6,839 nucleotides of DNA from NCBI GenBank assembly GCA_020741375.1, contig DYZF01000095.1, positions 1-6,839 of the forward strand, read 5' to 3'. Under the pieces are notes generated by a model that searched no databases, was not told where the DNA came from, and worked only from the letters and a program-made list of their open reading frames with translations. This document shows positions 1 through 6,374 of this stretch, one piece after another. The stretch's first letter is position 1; every line of letters begins with the position of its first letter. Both the position numbers and the translations under genes were made by a program. The DNA comes from Tessaracoccus flavescens (GTDB taxonomy: Bacteria; Actinomycetota; Actinomycetes; Propionibacteriales; Propionibacteriaceae).

Positions 1-279
1 CTCCGCGACCTCGGCTACACCAACGCCCCCGACGGTTTCTCCGTGCCGAACGACGTCGAGATCACCGACCGCGTCGATGCGCACAACAACGTCACCGCCG
101 TGTTCAGCGCCCCGGCCGGCATCGAGATCGCCGGCTATCTCCGCGACCACCTCCCCGCCATGGGCTTCGAGGTGACAGCCGATAAGAATCAGTCGCTGCT
201 GTTCAACAACGGCACGTGGGACGGCGCGTTCACCACCTCGGGCAGCACTGCCGCGCTCTCCCTCCGCACCGATCGCTGA
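1..279 (+). CDS. 3' end of an unrecognised protein gene (partial)
   Basis: The frame is open from the first base of the window to a TGA at 277-279 and gives the last 92 residues of a protein whose start lies outside the window. I do not recognise the family. The visible part looks like a small soluble domain: a hydrophobic/polar alternation (VTAVFSAPAGIEIAGYLRDHL), then GFEVTADKN, then a Gly/Ser/Thr-rich end (NNGTWDGAFTTSGSTAALSL). It has no cysteine and no membrane segment. This pattern would suit the C-terminal domain of a secreted protein or lipoprotein, but no signal peptide can be seen because the N-terminus is missing, so that is only a guess. A GTG at 43 is in frame, but nothing suggests translation begins there, and the codons before it are equally gene-like. 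The next gene starts 17 nt downstream on the same strand, so the two may be co-transcribed. Confidence 0.7.
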   Translation, partial: LRDLGYTNAPDGFSVPNDVEITDRVDAHNNVTAVFSAPAGIEIAGYLRDHLPAMGFEVTADKNQSLLFNNGTWDGAFTTSGSTAALSLRTDR

Positions 280-296
280 CGGCTAGGGTTGAGCGC

Positions 297-1883
297 ATGG
301 AACCGGAGGACGTAGCACTCGACACCCTGACCATCGTCATGTACGCCGGTCTCGGGTTCTTGGCGGGCGCGCTCGCCTCGCTGCTGGTCACCCTCACCGC
401 GCGGCTCATCCTGCGCAAGCGCGACAGGTTCGACTATGTCGCCAAGCGCCTGCGCGCACCCCAGCGAGTGTTCCTGCTGGTGCTGGGCACCTGTCTGGGC
501 ATCTACATCCGCACGACGGCGGTGCTGGGCAGGCCGGAGCCCGAGTGGCGTCCCATCTTCATCCAGATCTTCACGATCGCGCTGATCTTCGCTGGCGCCT
601 ACCTGCTGACAGGCGTGGTGCGCGCCGTCGAGGACGGGCTGCTGCGGAGCAAGGAGGCGGGCGAGGAGACGCCGCACTTCCGGCGCGTGCGCACCCAATC
701 GCAGATCATCGTCCGGGTGGCCATCGCGGTCATCTGGATCTGCGCCTTCGCCGGCGCGCTGCTCACGTTCCCGCAGTTCCGGGCCGTCGGCGCCTCGCTG
801 TTCGCATCCGCCGGTGTCTTGTCCATCGTCGCAGGCTTGGCCGCGCAGTCGACGCTGTCCAACGTCTTCGCCGGCATGCAGATCGCGTTCTCCGACGCCC
901 TCCGCGTCGGCGACCTGGTGGTCGTCGAGTCCGAGATGGGCAACATCGAAGAGATCACGCTCACCTACGTCGTCGTCCGCACCTGGGACGATCGCCGCTG
1001 GATCGTGCCCAGCAACTACTTCACCACCAAGCGGTTCGAGAACTGGACCCGGCGCGAGCCGAAGCTGCTGGGCACCGTCGAGTTGGATCTCGACTGGCTC
1101 GTGCCGATCGAAGCCATGCGGATCGAGGTGCGCCGGCTCGTGCAAGCCAGCGACCTCTGGGACGGCCGCAGCGTCAACCTGCAGGTGACCGACGCCACCG
1201 GCGGGCATGTTCGCGTGCGCGCAGTGGTGTCCGCGGCATCGTCGGGTGACCTGTGGGATCTGCGCTGCTACGTCCGCGAGGAACTGATCAACTGGGTGCA
1301 GCACCACGCCGTCTACGCACTGCCCCGCACCCGCCTCGAGCCCGAGACCACCACGGCACCTCCTGTGGAGGAACGTGAAGAGTTCATCGAGCAGATGGTC
1401 ACCGAGTGGGAAGAGGAGCAGGCCGTCAAGGAGGCCGAGGAGCAGACCGCCCTCTTGGAGGCCGTGCCGGAGAAGCCGGCCGACGAGCCCCCGCTCCCCC
1501 GTTCGTGGCTCCGGGCGCTGCGCGATCAACGCAACGCCCTGTACCGCCGGTCCGATCACGTCTTCGACGACGACTGGGACATCCACGACGAGGAGGGCCG
1601 CCGTCGCACCGCACCGACGGCGCTCCCCGGCCCCGTGCTTCCCTCAGCGTCCTCAGACCCAGGCGCCCCGCCGACCGACCCGGAGCAGACCCGAGTGATG
1701 AGCGCCATCGACGCCTCCGCACGCAGCGCCGAGGCCCGGCTCTACTCCGGCTCGCCTGAGGCTGAGGAGCGCAAGGCGAAGCTCTCCGGGCCGAGCGCGG
1801 CCGACATGGCGGAGCGCGAAAGCACCGCCGAGCGACGCCTCAACATCCCCACGGAATCGCCGGATTCGGGCAGCGACGACTGA
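297..1883 (+). CDS. MscS-family mechanosensitive ion channel with long cytoplasmic tail
   Basis: Predicted 528-residue inner-membrane channel. MscS-family proteins open under membrane tension and release solutes during hypo-osmotic shock. Hydrophobic segments lie at about residues 12-37, 57-72, 86-108, 136-158 and 163-192. The last is the pore-lining helix and carries the family signature GLAAQSTLSNVFAGMQIAFS (180-199). The MscS beta domain follows: LRVGDLVVV (202-210), GNIEEITLTYVVVRTWDDR (215-233) and IVPSNYF (236-242). The C-terminal vestibule domain runs to about 350. Residues 357-390 are a very acidic, probably coiled-coil segment, and the rest to 528 is charged, Pro/Ser-rich and probably disordered. 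E. coli MscS has 286 residues, so about 180 residues here are extra tail. The ATG at 297 was chosen because the in-frame codons upstream overlap the preceding gene and do not look like protein. AGGG at 285-288 is a weak ribosome site. The family call is firm; the role of the tail is unknown. Confidence 0.93.
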   Translation: MEPEDVALDTLTIVMYAGLGFLAGALASLLVTLTARLILRKRDRFDYVAKRLRAPQRVFLLVLGTCLGIYIRTTAVLGRPEPEWRPIFIQIFTIALIFAGAYLLTGVVRAVEDGLLRSKEAGEETPHFRRVRTQSQIIVRVAIAVIWICAFAGALLTFPQFRAVGASLFASAGVLSIVAGLAAQSTLSNVFAGMQIAFSDALRVGDLVVVESEMGNIEEITLTYVVVRTWDDRRWIVPSNYFTTKRFENWTRREPKLLGTVELDLDWLVPIEAMRIEVRRLVQASDLWDGRSVNLQVTDATGGHVRVRAVVSAASSGDLWDLRCYVREELINWVQHHAVYALPRTRLEPETTTAPPVEEREEFIEQMVTEWEEEQAVKEAEEQTALLEAVPEKPADEPPLPRSWLRALRDQRNALYRRSDHVFDDDWDIHDEEGRRRTAPTALPGPVLPSASSDPGAPPTDPEQTRVMSAIDASARSAEARLYSGSPEAEERKAKLSGPSAADMAERESTAERRLNIPTESPDSGSDD

Positions 1884-1886
1884 TCC

Positions 1887-1908
1887 GGGCCTCGGCTGCG
1901 GAGAGCCC
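1887..1908. terminator. Possible bidirectional terminator hairpin between convergent genes
   Basis: In the 27 nt between the stop of the channel gene and the stop of the convergent NUDIX gene, GGGC-CTC (1887-1893) can pair with GAG-A-GCCC (1901-1908) around a 7-nt loop, leaving one bulged A. The position suits a shared terminator. No T-run follows on either strand, so it is weak as an intrinsic terminator and may be no more than a GC-rich fold. Confidence 0.3.
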
Positions 1909-1910
1909 AG

Positions 1911-2393
1911 CTATTCCTCGTCGAGGACGCTCACGACGTCGCGTGGATCCTCCAACGCCAGCCGCACCATGGCCGTGAGCCGCGGCTGCCGAGGTTCGGG
2001 GAGCTGATCGACGGGGAACCATCCGACGGCGGTGGATTCGTCGTCGCCCACCGCCGGCTCACCGCTGACCCACCGCGCGCGGTACCCGTGATCGAGGAAC
2101 TGCACCTGATCGCCATTCGGACACACCTGCGCCTCCGTGACGGCGCACCACAGCATCCGCTCCACGTCGATCTGGACGCCGGCCTCCTCCATCGCTTCAC
2201 GCACGATCGTGTCAGTGGGGTGCTCGGCCGGGTCCACTATCCCGCTGACGGGCGCCCATTCGCCGGTGTCCGATCGGCGGACAAGGAGCACCTCTTTCTG
2301 ATCCCGCAGGATCAACGCGTTGGCGCCCATGAGCCACAGCGGAGCGTGCCCGATGTGAGTGCGGAGGTCGAGGATGAACTGCGGAACCGGCAT
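1911..2393 (-). CDS. NUDIX hydrolase
   Basis: Predicted 160-residue cytoplasmic NUDIX hydrolase, a family that cleaves a nucleoside diphosphate linked to another group (X), usually with Mg2+. The NUDIX box is complete and matches the consensus GX5EX7REUXEEXGU: G51, E57, R65-E66, E69-E70 and G72. The glutamates of REAMEEAG are the expected metal ligands. The N-terminal part (WLMGANALILRD, VLLVRRSDTGEWAPVSG) is the usual first half of the fold and leads directly into the box. The substrate cannot be read from the sequence; sugar nucleotides, ADP-ribose or oxidised nucleotides are all possible. The ATG (complement of 2391-2393) is preceded by a G-rich stretch (CTTGGGGCC) but no well-spaced Shine-Dalgarno. 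The gene converges on the channel gene and diverges from the biotin carboxylase gene 93 nt away. No functional link to either is evident. Confidence 0.92.
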   Translation of the reverse strand: MPVPQFILDLRTHIGHAPLWLMGANALILRDQKEVLLVRRSDTGEWAPVSGIVDPAEHPTDTIVREAMEEAGVQIDVERMLWCAVTEAQVCPNGDQVQFLDHGYRARWVSGEPAVGDDESTAVGWFPVDQLPEPRQPRLTAMVRLALEDPRDVVSVLDEE

Positions 2394-2399
2394 GGCCCC

Positions 2400-2417
2400 A
2401 AGCCTTGCACAAGGTTT
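2400..2417. promoter_or_regulatory. Near-palindrome just upstream of the NUDIX gene start
   Basis: AAGCCTTG-CA-CAAGGTTT pairs 7 of 8 positions across a 2-nt centre, with the CCTTG/CAAGG core perfect (2403-2414). It begins 6 nt upstream of the NUDIX start codon, in the divergent intergenic region. It could be an operator or a short hairpin in the NUDIX leader. No regulator gene is present nearby to support either. Confidence 0.3.
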
Positions 2418-2429
2418 CGGACGCGGTCA

Positions 2430-2445
2430 GTGAACTGACGTTCAC
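2430..2445. promoter_or_regulatory. Candidate operator upstream of the biotin carboxylase gene
   Basis: GTGAAC-tgac-GTTCAC is a perfect 6-bp inverted repeat with a 4-nt spacer. A second dyad overlaps it: GTCAGT-ga-ACTGAC at 2426-2439. Both lie over the -35 element of the promoter proposed for the carboxylase gene, where a repressor would block RNA polymerase. Regulation of acyl-CoA carboxylase genes by TetR-type lipid regulators is known in actinobacteria, but I cannot assign this site to a known regulator. Confidence 0.4.
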
Positions 2446-2462
2446 CGCACTAGACTCACAAT
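2435..2462 (+). promoter_or_regulatory. Candidate sigma-70-type promoter for the biotin carboxylase gene
   Basis: CTGACG (2435-2440) matches 4 of 6 bases of a -35 consensus. It is followed after 16 nt by CACAAT (2457-2462), which matches 4 of 6 bases of a -10 consensus. Transcription would start near 2469, giving a leader of about 18 nt that just contains the ribosome site. TAGACT at 2451-2456 is an alternative -10, but it has no good -35 at the right distance. Confidence 0.4.
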
Positions 2463-2476
2463 CAAAGCAGTTCTTC

Positions 2477-2482
2477 AGGAGG
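2477..2482 (+). promoter_or_regulatory. Strong Shine-Dalgarno fixing the GTG start at 2487
   Basis: AGGAGG lies 4 nt before the GTG at 2487. It is the strongest ribosome site in the window and supports this non-ATG start, since no in-frame ATG lies near the conserved N-terminal motif that follows. Confidence 0.8.
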
Positions 2483-2486
2483 AGAA

Positions 2487-4268
<1,782 letters not shown>

Positions 4269-4298
4269 GACCTAGGTACCGTAAACACCCTGAGTCAC

Positions 4299-4350
4299 GA
4301 ATCGGGCTTGCCCCTCAGTTTATTCTGGAGGGCAGGCTCGATTCTTTTAT
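4299..4350 (+). terminator. Intrinsic terminator of the biotin carboxylase gene
   Basis: A 20-position stem: the left arm 4299-4318 pairs with the right arm 4325-4344 around a 6-nt loop (TTTATT). In RNA, 16 pairs are Watson-Crick, 3 are G-U and only one position (4314/4329) is mismatched. The stem is followed by TTTTAT (4345-4350). This is the standard intrinsic terminator layout, starting 30 nt after the carboxylase stop. It ends only 12 nt before the next start codon, so it may also limit or shape expression of the downstream gene. Confidence 0.75.
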
Positions 4351-4362
4351 GGGGTGCTTCAC

Positions 4363-5175
4363 ATGTCCGGCTTCTTCACCCTTCTGATGATCATCTTCAT
4401 CGTGGGGACCATCTTGGGCGTCACGCGCGGCGGGCGGCCGAGCTTGGGCGGTTCCGGCTATCCCCCGCGGCCGCAGCTCCCCTACGGCCAGCCTATGGAA
4501 CCCATGCAGCCGATGCAGCCCATGTTTGGGCAGCAGCTGATGGCTCCCTACGGGCAGCGCTACGATCCGACGGCCATGCAGCCGATGGCCCCCGGTGCGC
4601 GTGAGGCGATCAACGCCGACATCACTACGTTCGGCGATGAGCTGCGCGATCTGGATCTCGACGTTGTCGGTCGCGAGCTCGACGCCGCGGCTCAGGCCGA
4701 CTACAGCAAAGCGCTCGATGCCTACGACGGGGCCAAGGCCTCGTTGGAGCGGGCGCAGTCGCACGCCGACGTGCGCCGCATCGCCGAGATCATGGAAGAG
4801 GGCCGCTACGCCGTCGCCTGCGTGAAGGCACGCGTGAACGGGCTGCCCATCCCGGCGCATCGTCCGCCGTGCTTCTTTGACCCGGCGCACGGCACCTCCG
4901 CCGAGAACATCCAATGGGCTCCTCCTGGTGGTGCGATGCGCGAGGTTCCCGCGTGCGCTGCCGACGCGCAGCGCGTCCGCATGGGCATGGGCCCGTCGAT
5001 CCGCATGGTGCACCAGGGCCCGATGCAGGTGCCCTACTGGGAGGATCGCCGTTACGCGCCGATGGTGCAGGGCTACTACGGCCGGTTCGGTGCGGATCCG
5101 GCGCTGCGCAGCATCACCACCGGCGCGCTGATGATCGGCGGTTTCTCGCTGTTGATGGGCCTGCTCGACGACTGA
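4363..5175 (+). CDS. Unrecognised membrane-anchored protein with Met/Pro/Gln-rich segment and Cys motif domain
   Basis: Predicted 270 residues; no named family recognised. A hydrophobic helix (about 3-20) at the extreme N-terminus is probably a membrane anchor. Next comes a Gly/Pro/Gln/Met-rich linker (22-78) with MEPMQPMQPM (45-54) and MQPM (72-75), then a helical, charged region (about 80-155). A compact motif-rich part follows: CFFDPAHG (170-177), IQWAPPGG (183-190), VPACAADAQRV (195-205), VPYW (223-226) and GYYGRFG (237-243). The C-terminus is again hydrophobic (about 252-268). Cysteines are at 153, 170 and 198. The dense C/H/W/G pattern suggests a conserved functional domain, and I believe similar sequences occur in other actinobacteria, but cannot check. 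ATG 4363 is preferred over GTG 4354 because GGGGTG at 4351-4356 is a correctly spaced ribosome site for it. The carboxylase terminator precedes it, so it is probably transcribed separately. Confidence 0.85.
   Translation: MSGFFTLLMIIFIVGTILGVTRGGRPSLGGSGYPPRPQLPYGQPMEPMQPMQPMFGQQLMAPYGQRYDPTAMQPMAPGAREAINADITTFGDELRDLDLDVVGRELDAAAQADYSKALDAYDGAKASLERAQSHADVRRIAEIMEEGRYAVACVKARVNGLPIPAHRPPCFFDPAHGTSAENIQWAPPGGAMREVPACAADAQRVRMGMGPSIRMVHQGPMQVPYWEDRRYAPMVQGYYGRFGADPALRSITTGALMIGGFSLLMGLLDD
4495..4521 (+). repeat. Tandem 9-nt repeat coding for Met-x-Pro
   Basis: Three in-frame 9-nt units, ATGGAACCC, ATGCAGCCG and ATGCAGCCC, encode MEP-MQP-MQP. A related unit recurs at 4576-4584 (ATGCAGCCG). The units are in the low-complexity linker of the unrecognised membrane protein and are a likely site of slippage-based length variation. 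Confidence 0.7.
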
Positions 5176-5179
5176 CGGC

Positions 5180-5198
5180 AGGCGCCGCGTTGGGGCCT
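5180..5198. terminator. Possible hairpin between convergent unknown genes
   Basis: AGGCGCC (5180-5186) can pair with GGGGCCT (5192-5198), with one G-G mismatch and a 5-nt loop. It fills the 21-nt gap between the two convergent stop codons and overlaps the stop of the minus-strand gene. There is no T-run, so it is only a weak terminator candidate. Confidence 0.25.
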
Positions 5199-6111
5199 AG
5201 ATCTGGTCGTAGGCCAGTTGGAGGAGCCGCGCGCCCTCCTCGGGTGACACCCGGCCGTAGAACCGGGCGCCGAGGGTCTCCTGTTGTCCCGCCATCACGC
5301 ATCTGACGGGCTGGGCCGTGTCGCACACCGCATCGCCGAACCTCTCCGGGCGCTGCATCACGAGCACCCAGGCGCGGTACGCGGAGGGGTCGCGGTCCAG
5401 ATTGAGCCGCATCTCCAGCCCGCCCAGCATGTACGTGCGGCTCACGTCGGTGCCCATCAACAGCTCGTCGGTCTTCTGACCTTTGTGGCCGTCGATCGCG
5501 TCGGGGAGTTCGTCGGTGTAGAGGCTCTTGCTGCGGTCGGTCGGCGGAAACCCGCCCCATGGGGCGTCCGCATCCGCCGTCGATGCCAGAGCGTCGCGCA
5601 TCTCTGCGGTCAGTGCGCTGAGGGCCGTGCTCTCCATTTCGACAGCGCTGGTGAGGATGAGCACCCCGGTGTTGCCGGCGATCATGCAGGTGGGTCGGCC
5701 GGATTCCTCGAGCCCGCACGTTGCGTCGCCCTCGTACTGTGTGTCCTTCAGTCGGCGCATGGCGTTGGTGTAGGCCAACCATTGGCTCGCATATTCAGCC
5801 TCGACGGTGACCGCCGCGTCCTCCGGCTTGGGCCCGTACTGGGCGACGAAGGCGTGGTCGTAGCTGGGCCGCCGGTCGAGGGTGGCGAGCTTGAGCTGTA
5901 GGTCCCCCAGCCTTGCCGGCGGGTCGCCCCACAGGTTAGGCAGGTCGCCGCGCGGCTCCAGGCGCCCCCAGTCGAACCCGCCGCCCGGCTCGAACGTGGG
6001 GCGGTTGCCGGGCGTGCCGTAGTTGCCGGGCAGCCACGGCCACACGACGCCGATCCCGAGCCCGAGCAGGGCCGTGACGACGAGCGCGAACACGAGCGTC
6101 CTGCCTCTCAC
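5197..6111 (-). CDS. Unrecognised membrane-anchored extracytoplasmic protein with two Cys pairs
   Basis: Predicted 304 residues; family not recognised. After a short basic start (MRGR) comes one hydrophobic helix (about 5-26) and then a long soluble part. The positive-inside pattern places this part outside the cytoplasmic membrane, either anchored or released as a signal-peptide product. No lipobox cysteine is seen. The four cysteines form two similar motifs: C132-x9-C142-MIAG and C263-x7-C271-VMAG. Each follows a Trp/Tyr- and Arg-containing helix-like stretch, which suggests two copies of one domain, each with a disulfide. The GTG at 6111 (complement of 6109-6111) was chosen because GGGGAG lies 3 nt upstream and the membrane helix then falls at the N-terminus. 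The frame stays open to a TTG at 6219, but that would put 36 unlikely residues before the helix and cover the inverted repeat. It converges on the preceding unknown gene and diverges from the acyl-CoA synthetase gene. Confidence 0.82.
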   Translation of the reverse strand: MRGRTLVFALVVTALLGLGIGVVWPWLPGNYGTPGNRPTFEPGGGFDWGRLEPRGDLPNLWGDPPARLGDLQLKLATLDRRPSYDHAFVAQYGPKPEDAAVTVEAEYASQWLAYTNAMRRLKDTQYEGDATCGLEESGRPTCMIAGNTGVLILTSAVEMESTALSALTAEMRDALASTADADAPWGGFPPTDRSKSLYTDELPDAIDGHKGQKTDELLMGTDVSRTYMLGGLEMRLNLDRDPSAYRAWVLVMQRPERFGDAVCDTAQPVRCVMAGQQETLGARFYGRVSPEEGARLLQLAYDQI

Positions 6112-6145
6112 GATCTCCCCTCTGCCGATGTATGGACCGCGGACG

Positions 6146-6228
6146 AATGAGCAATTAGATGGGCTCACGGCTCCGACACGCCGGTGGGACAACCCTAGAG
6201 CACCGTCGAACCTATCCAATTGCTCATT
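6146..6228. repeat. Long-armed inverted repeat in the divergent promoter region
   Basis: The arm AATGAGCAATTAGATGGG (6146-6163) and the arm CCTATCCAATTGCTCATT (6211-6228) are reverse complements at 16 of 18 positions, including 11 perfect outer pairs. They are separated by 47 nt. Inside, CGGTG (6182-6186) and CACCG (6201-6205) can also pair. Read outward, both arms give the same 18-mer: TCTAAT on the minus strand (complement of 6154-6159; 5 of 6 to a -10 consensus) and TCCAAT on the plus strand (6215-6220; 4 of 6). The arms could therefore be duplicated outward-facing promoter or operator sites. A small 83-bp mobile remnant is the alternative, but I saw no obvious flanking target duplication. 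Confidence 0.65.
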
Positions 6229-6268
6229 GCCCTCGGCGCCACCACGCGTTGGAGGATTCCCACAAGAC

Positions 6269-6313
6269 GGGGCGGGGCAGTTCTGGTGTGGCCACCAAGC
6301 ACGACGGCGCCCC
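6269..6313. other. Nested dyad in the leader region of the acyl-CoA synthetase gene
   Basis: GGGGCG (6269-6274) can pair with CGCCCC (6308-6313). Between them TGGTG (6284-6288) can pair with CACCA (6293-6297) around a 4-nt loop. In GC-rich DNA such pairings arise often by chance. There is no T-run or recognisable riboswitch core, so this is recorded only as possible leader structure. Confidence 0.2.
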
Positions 6314-6324
6314 TCGCGATTACC

Positions 6325-6353
6325 GTGAAAGCAAACCTACGCCACCGTAGGTT
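6325..6353 (+). promoter_or_regulatory. Candidate promoter of the acyl-CoA synthetase gene
   Basis: GTGAAA (6325-6330) matches 4 of 6 bases of a -35 consensus. A 17-nt spacer leads to TAGGTT (6348-6353), a TAnnnT-type -10. Transcription would start near 6360, leaving a short leader of about 15 nt that holds the ribosome site AGGGAG at 6364-6369. The -10 is weak, and a longer transcript from the outward-facing site at 6211-6228 is also possible. Confidence 0.35.
6334..6353. promoter_or_regulatory. Perfect 8-4-8 palindrome, candidate repressor operator
   Basis: AACCTACG-ccac-CGTAGGTT is a perfect inverted repeat with 8-bp arms and a 4-nt centre, ending 21 nt before the synthetase ATG. It covers the spacer and -10 of the candidate promoter. 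Size and symmetry fit an operator bound by a dimeric repressor of the TetR type, which commonly controls fatty-acid activation and degradation genes and responds to acyl-CoA. The regulator gene is not in the window, so the family is inferred. Confidence 0.6.
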
Positions 6354-6374
6354 GTTGAGTCGCAGGGAGCCGTC

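Noticed and set aside
43..279. A complete small 78-residue gene starting at the GTG at 43
   Set aside because: The same frame is open and gene-like back to base 1 and there is no ribosome site before the GTG, so it is better read as the end of a larger gene.
189..1586. A 465-codon open frame on the minus strand opposite the channel gene
   Set aside because: It lies antisense to a well-supported MscS gene. It is a usual by-product of GC-rich codon bias, with composition dominated by G, D, R, A, H and Q and no recognisable domain.
6112..6219. An N-terminal extension of the minus-strand unknown protein, from a TTG at 6219
   Set aside because: It would add 36 residues before the membrane helix, overlap the inverted repeat and lack a ribosome site. 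The GTG at 6111 has GGGGAG just upstream.
6146..6228. An insertion sequence or MITE
   Set aside because: The arms suit terminal inverted repeats, but there is no transposase gene and no clear target duplication beside them, and the location fits regulation better. It was kept as an alternative only.
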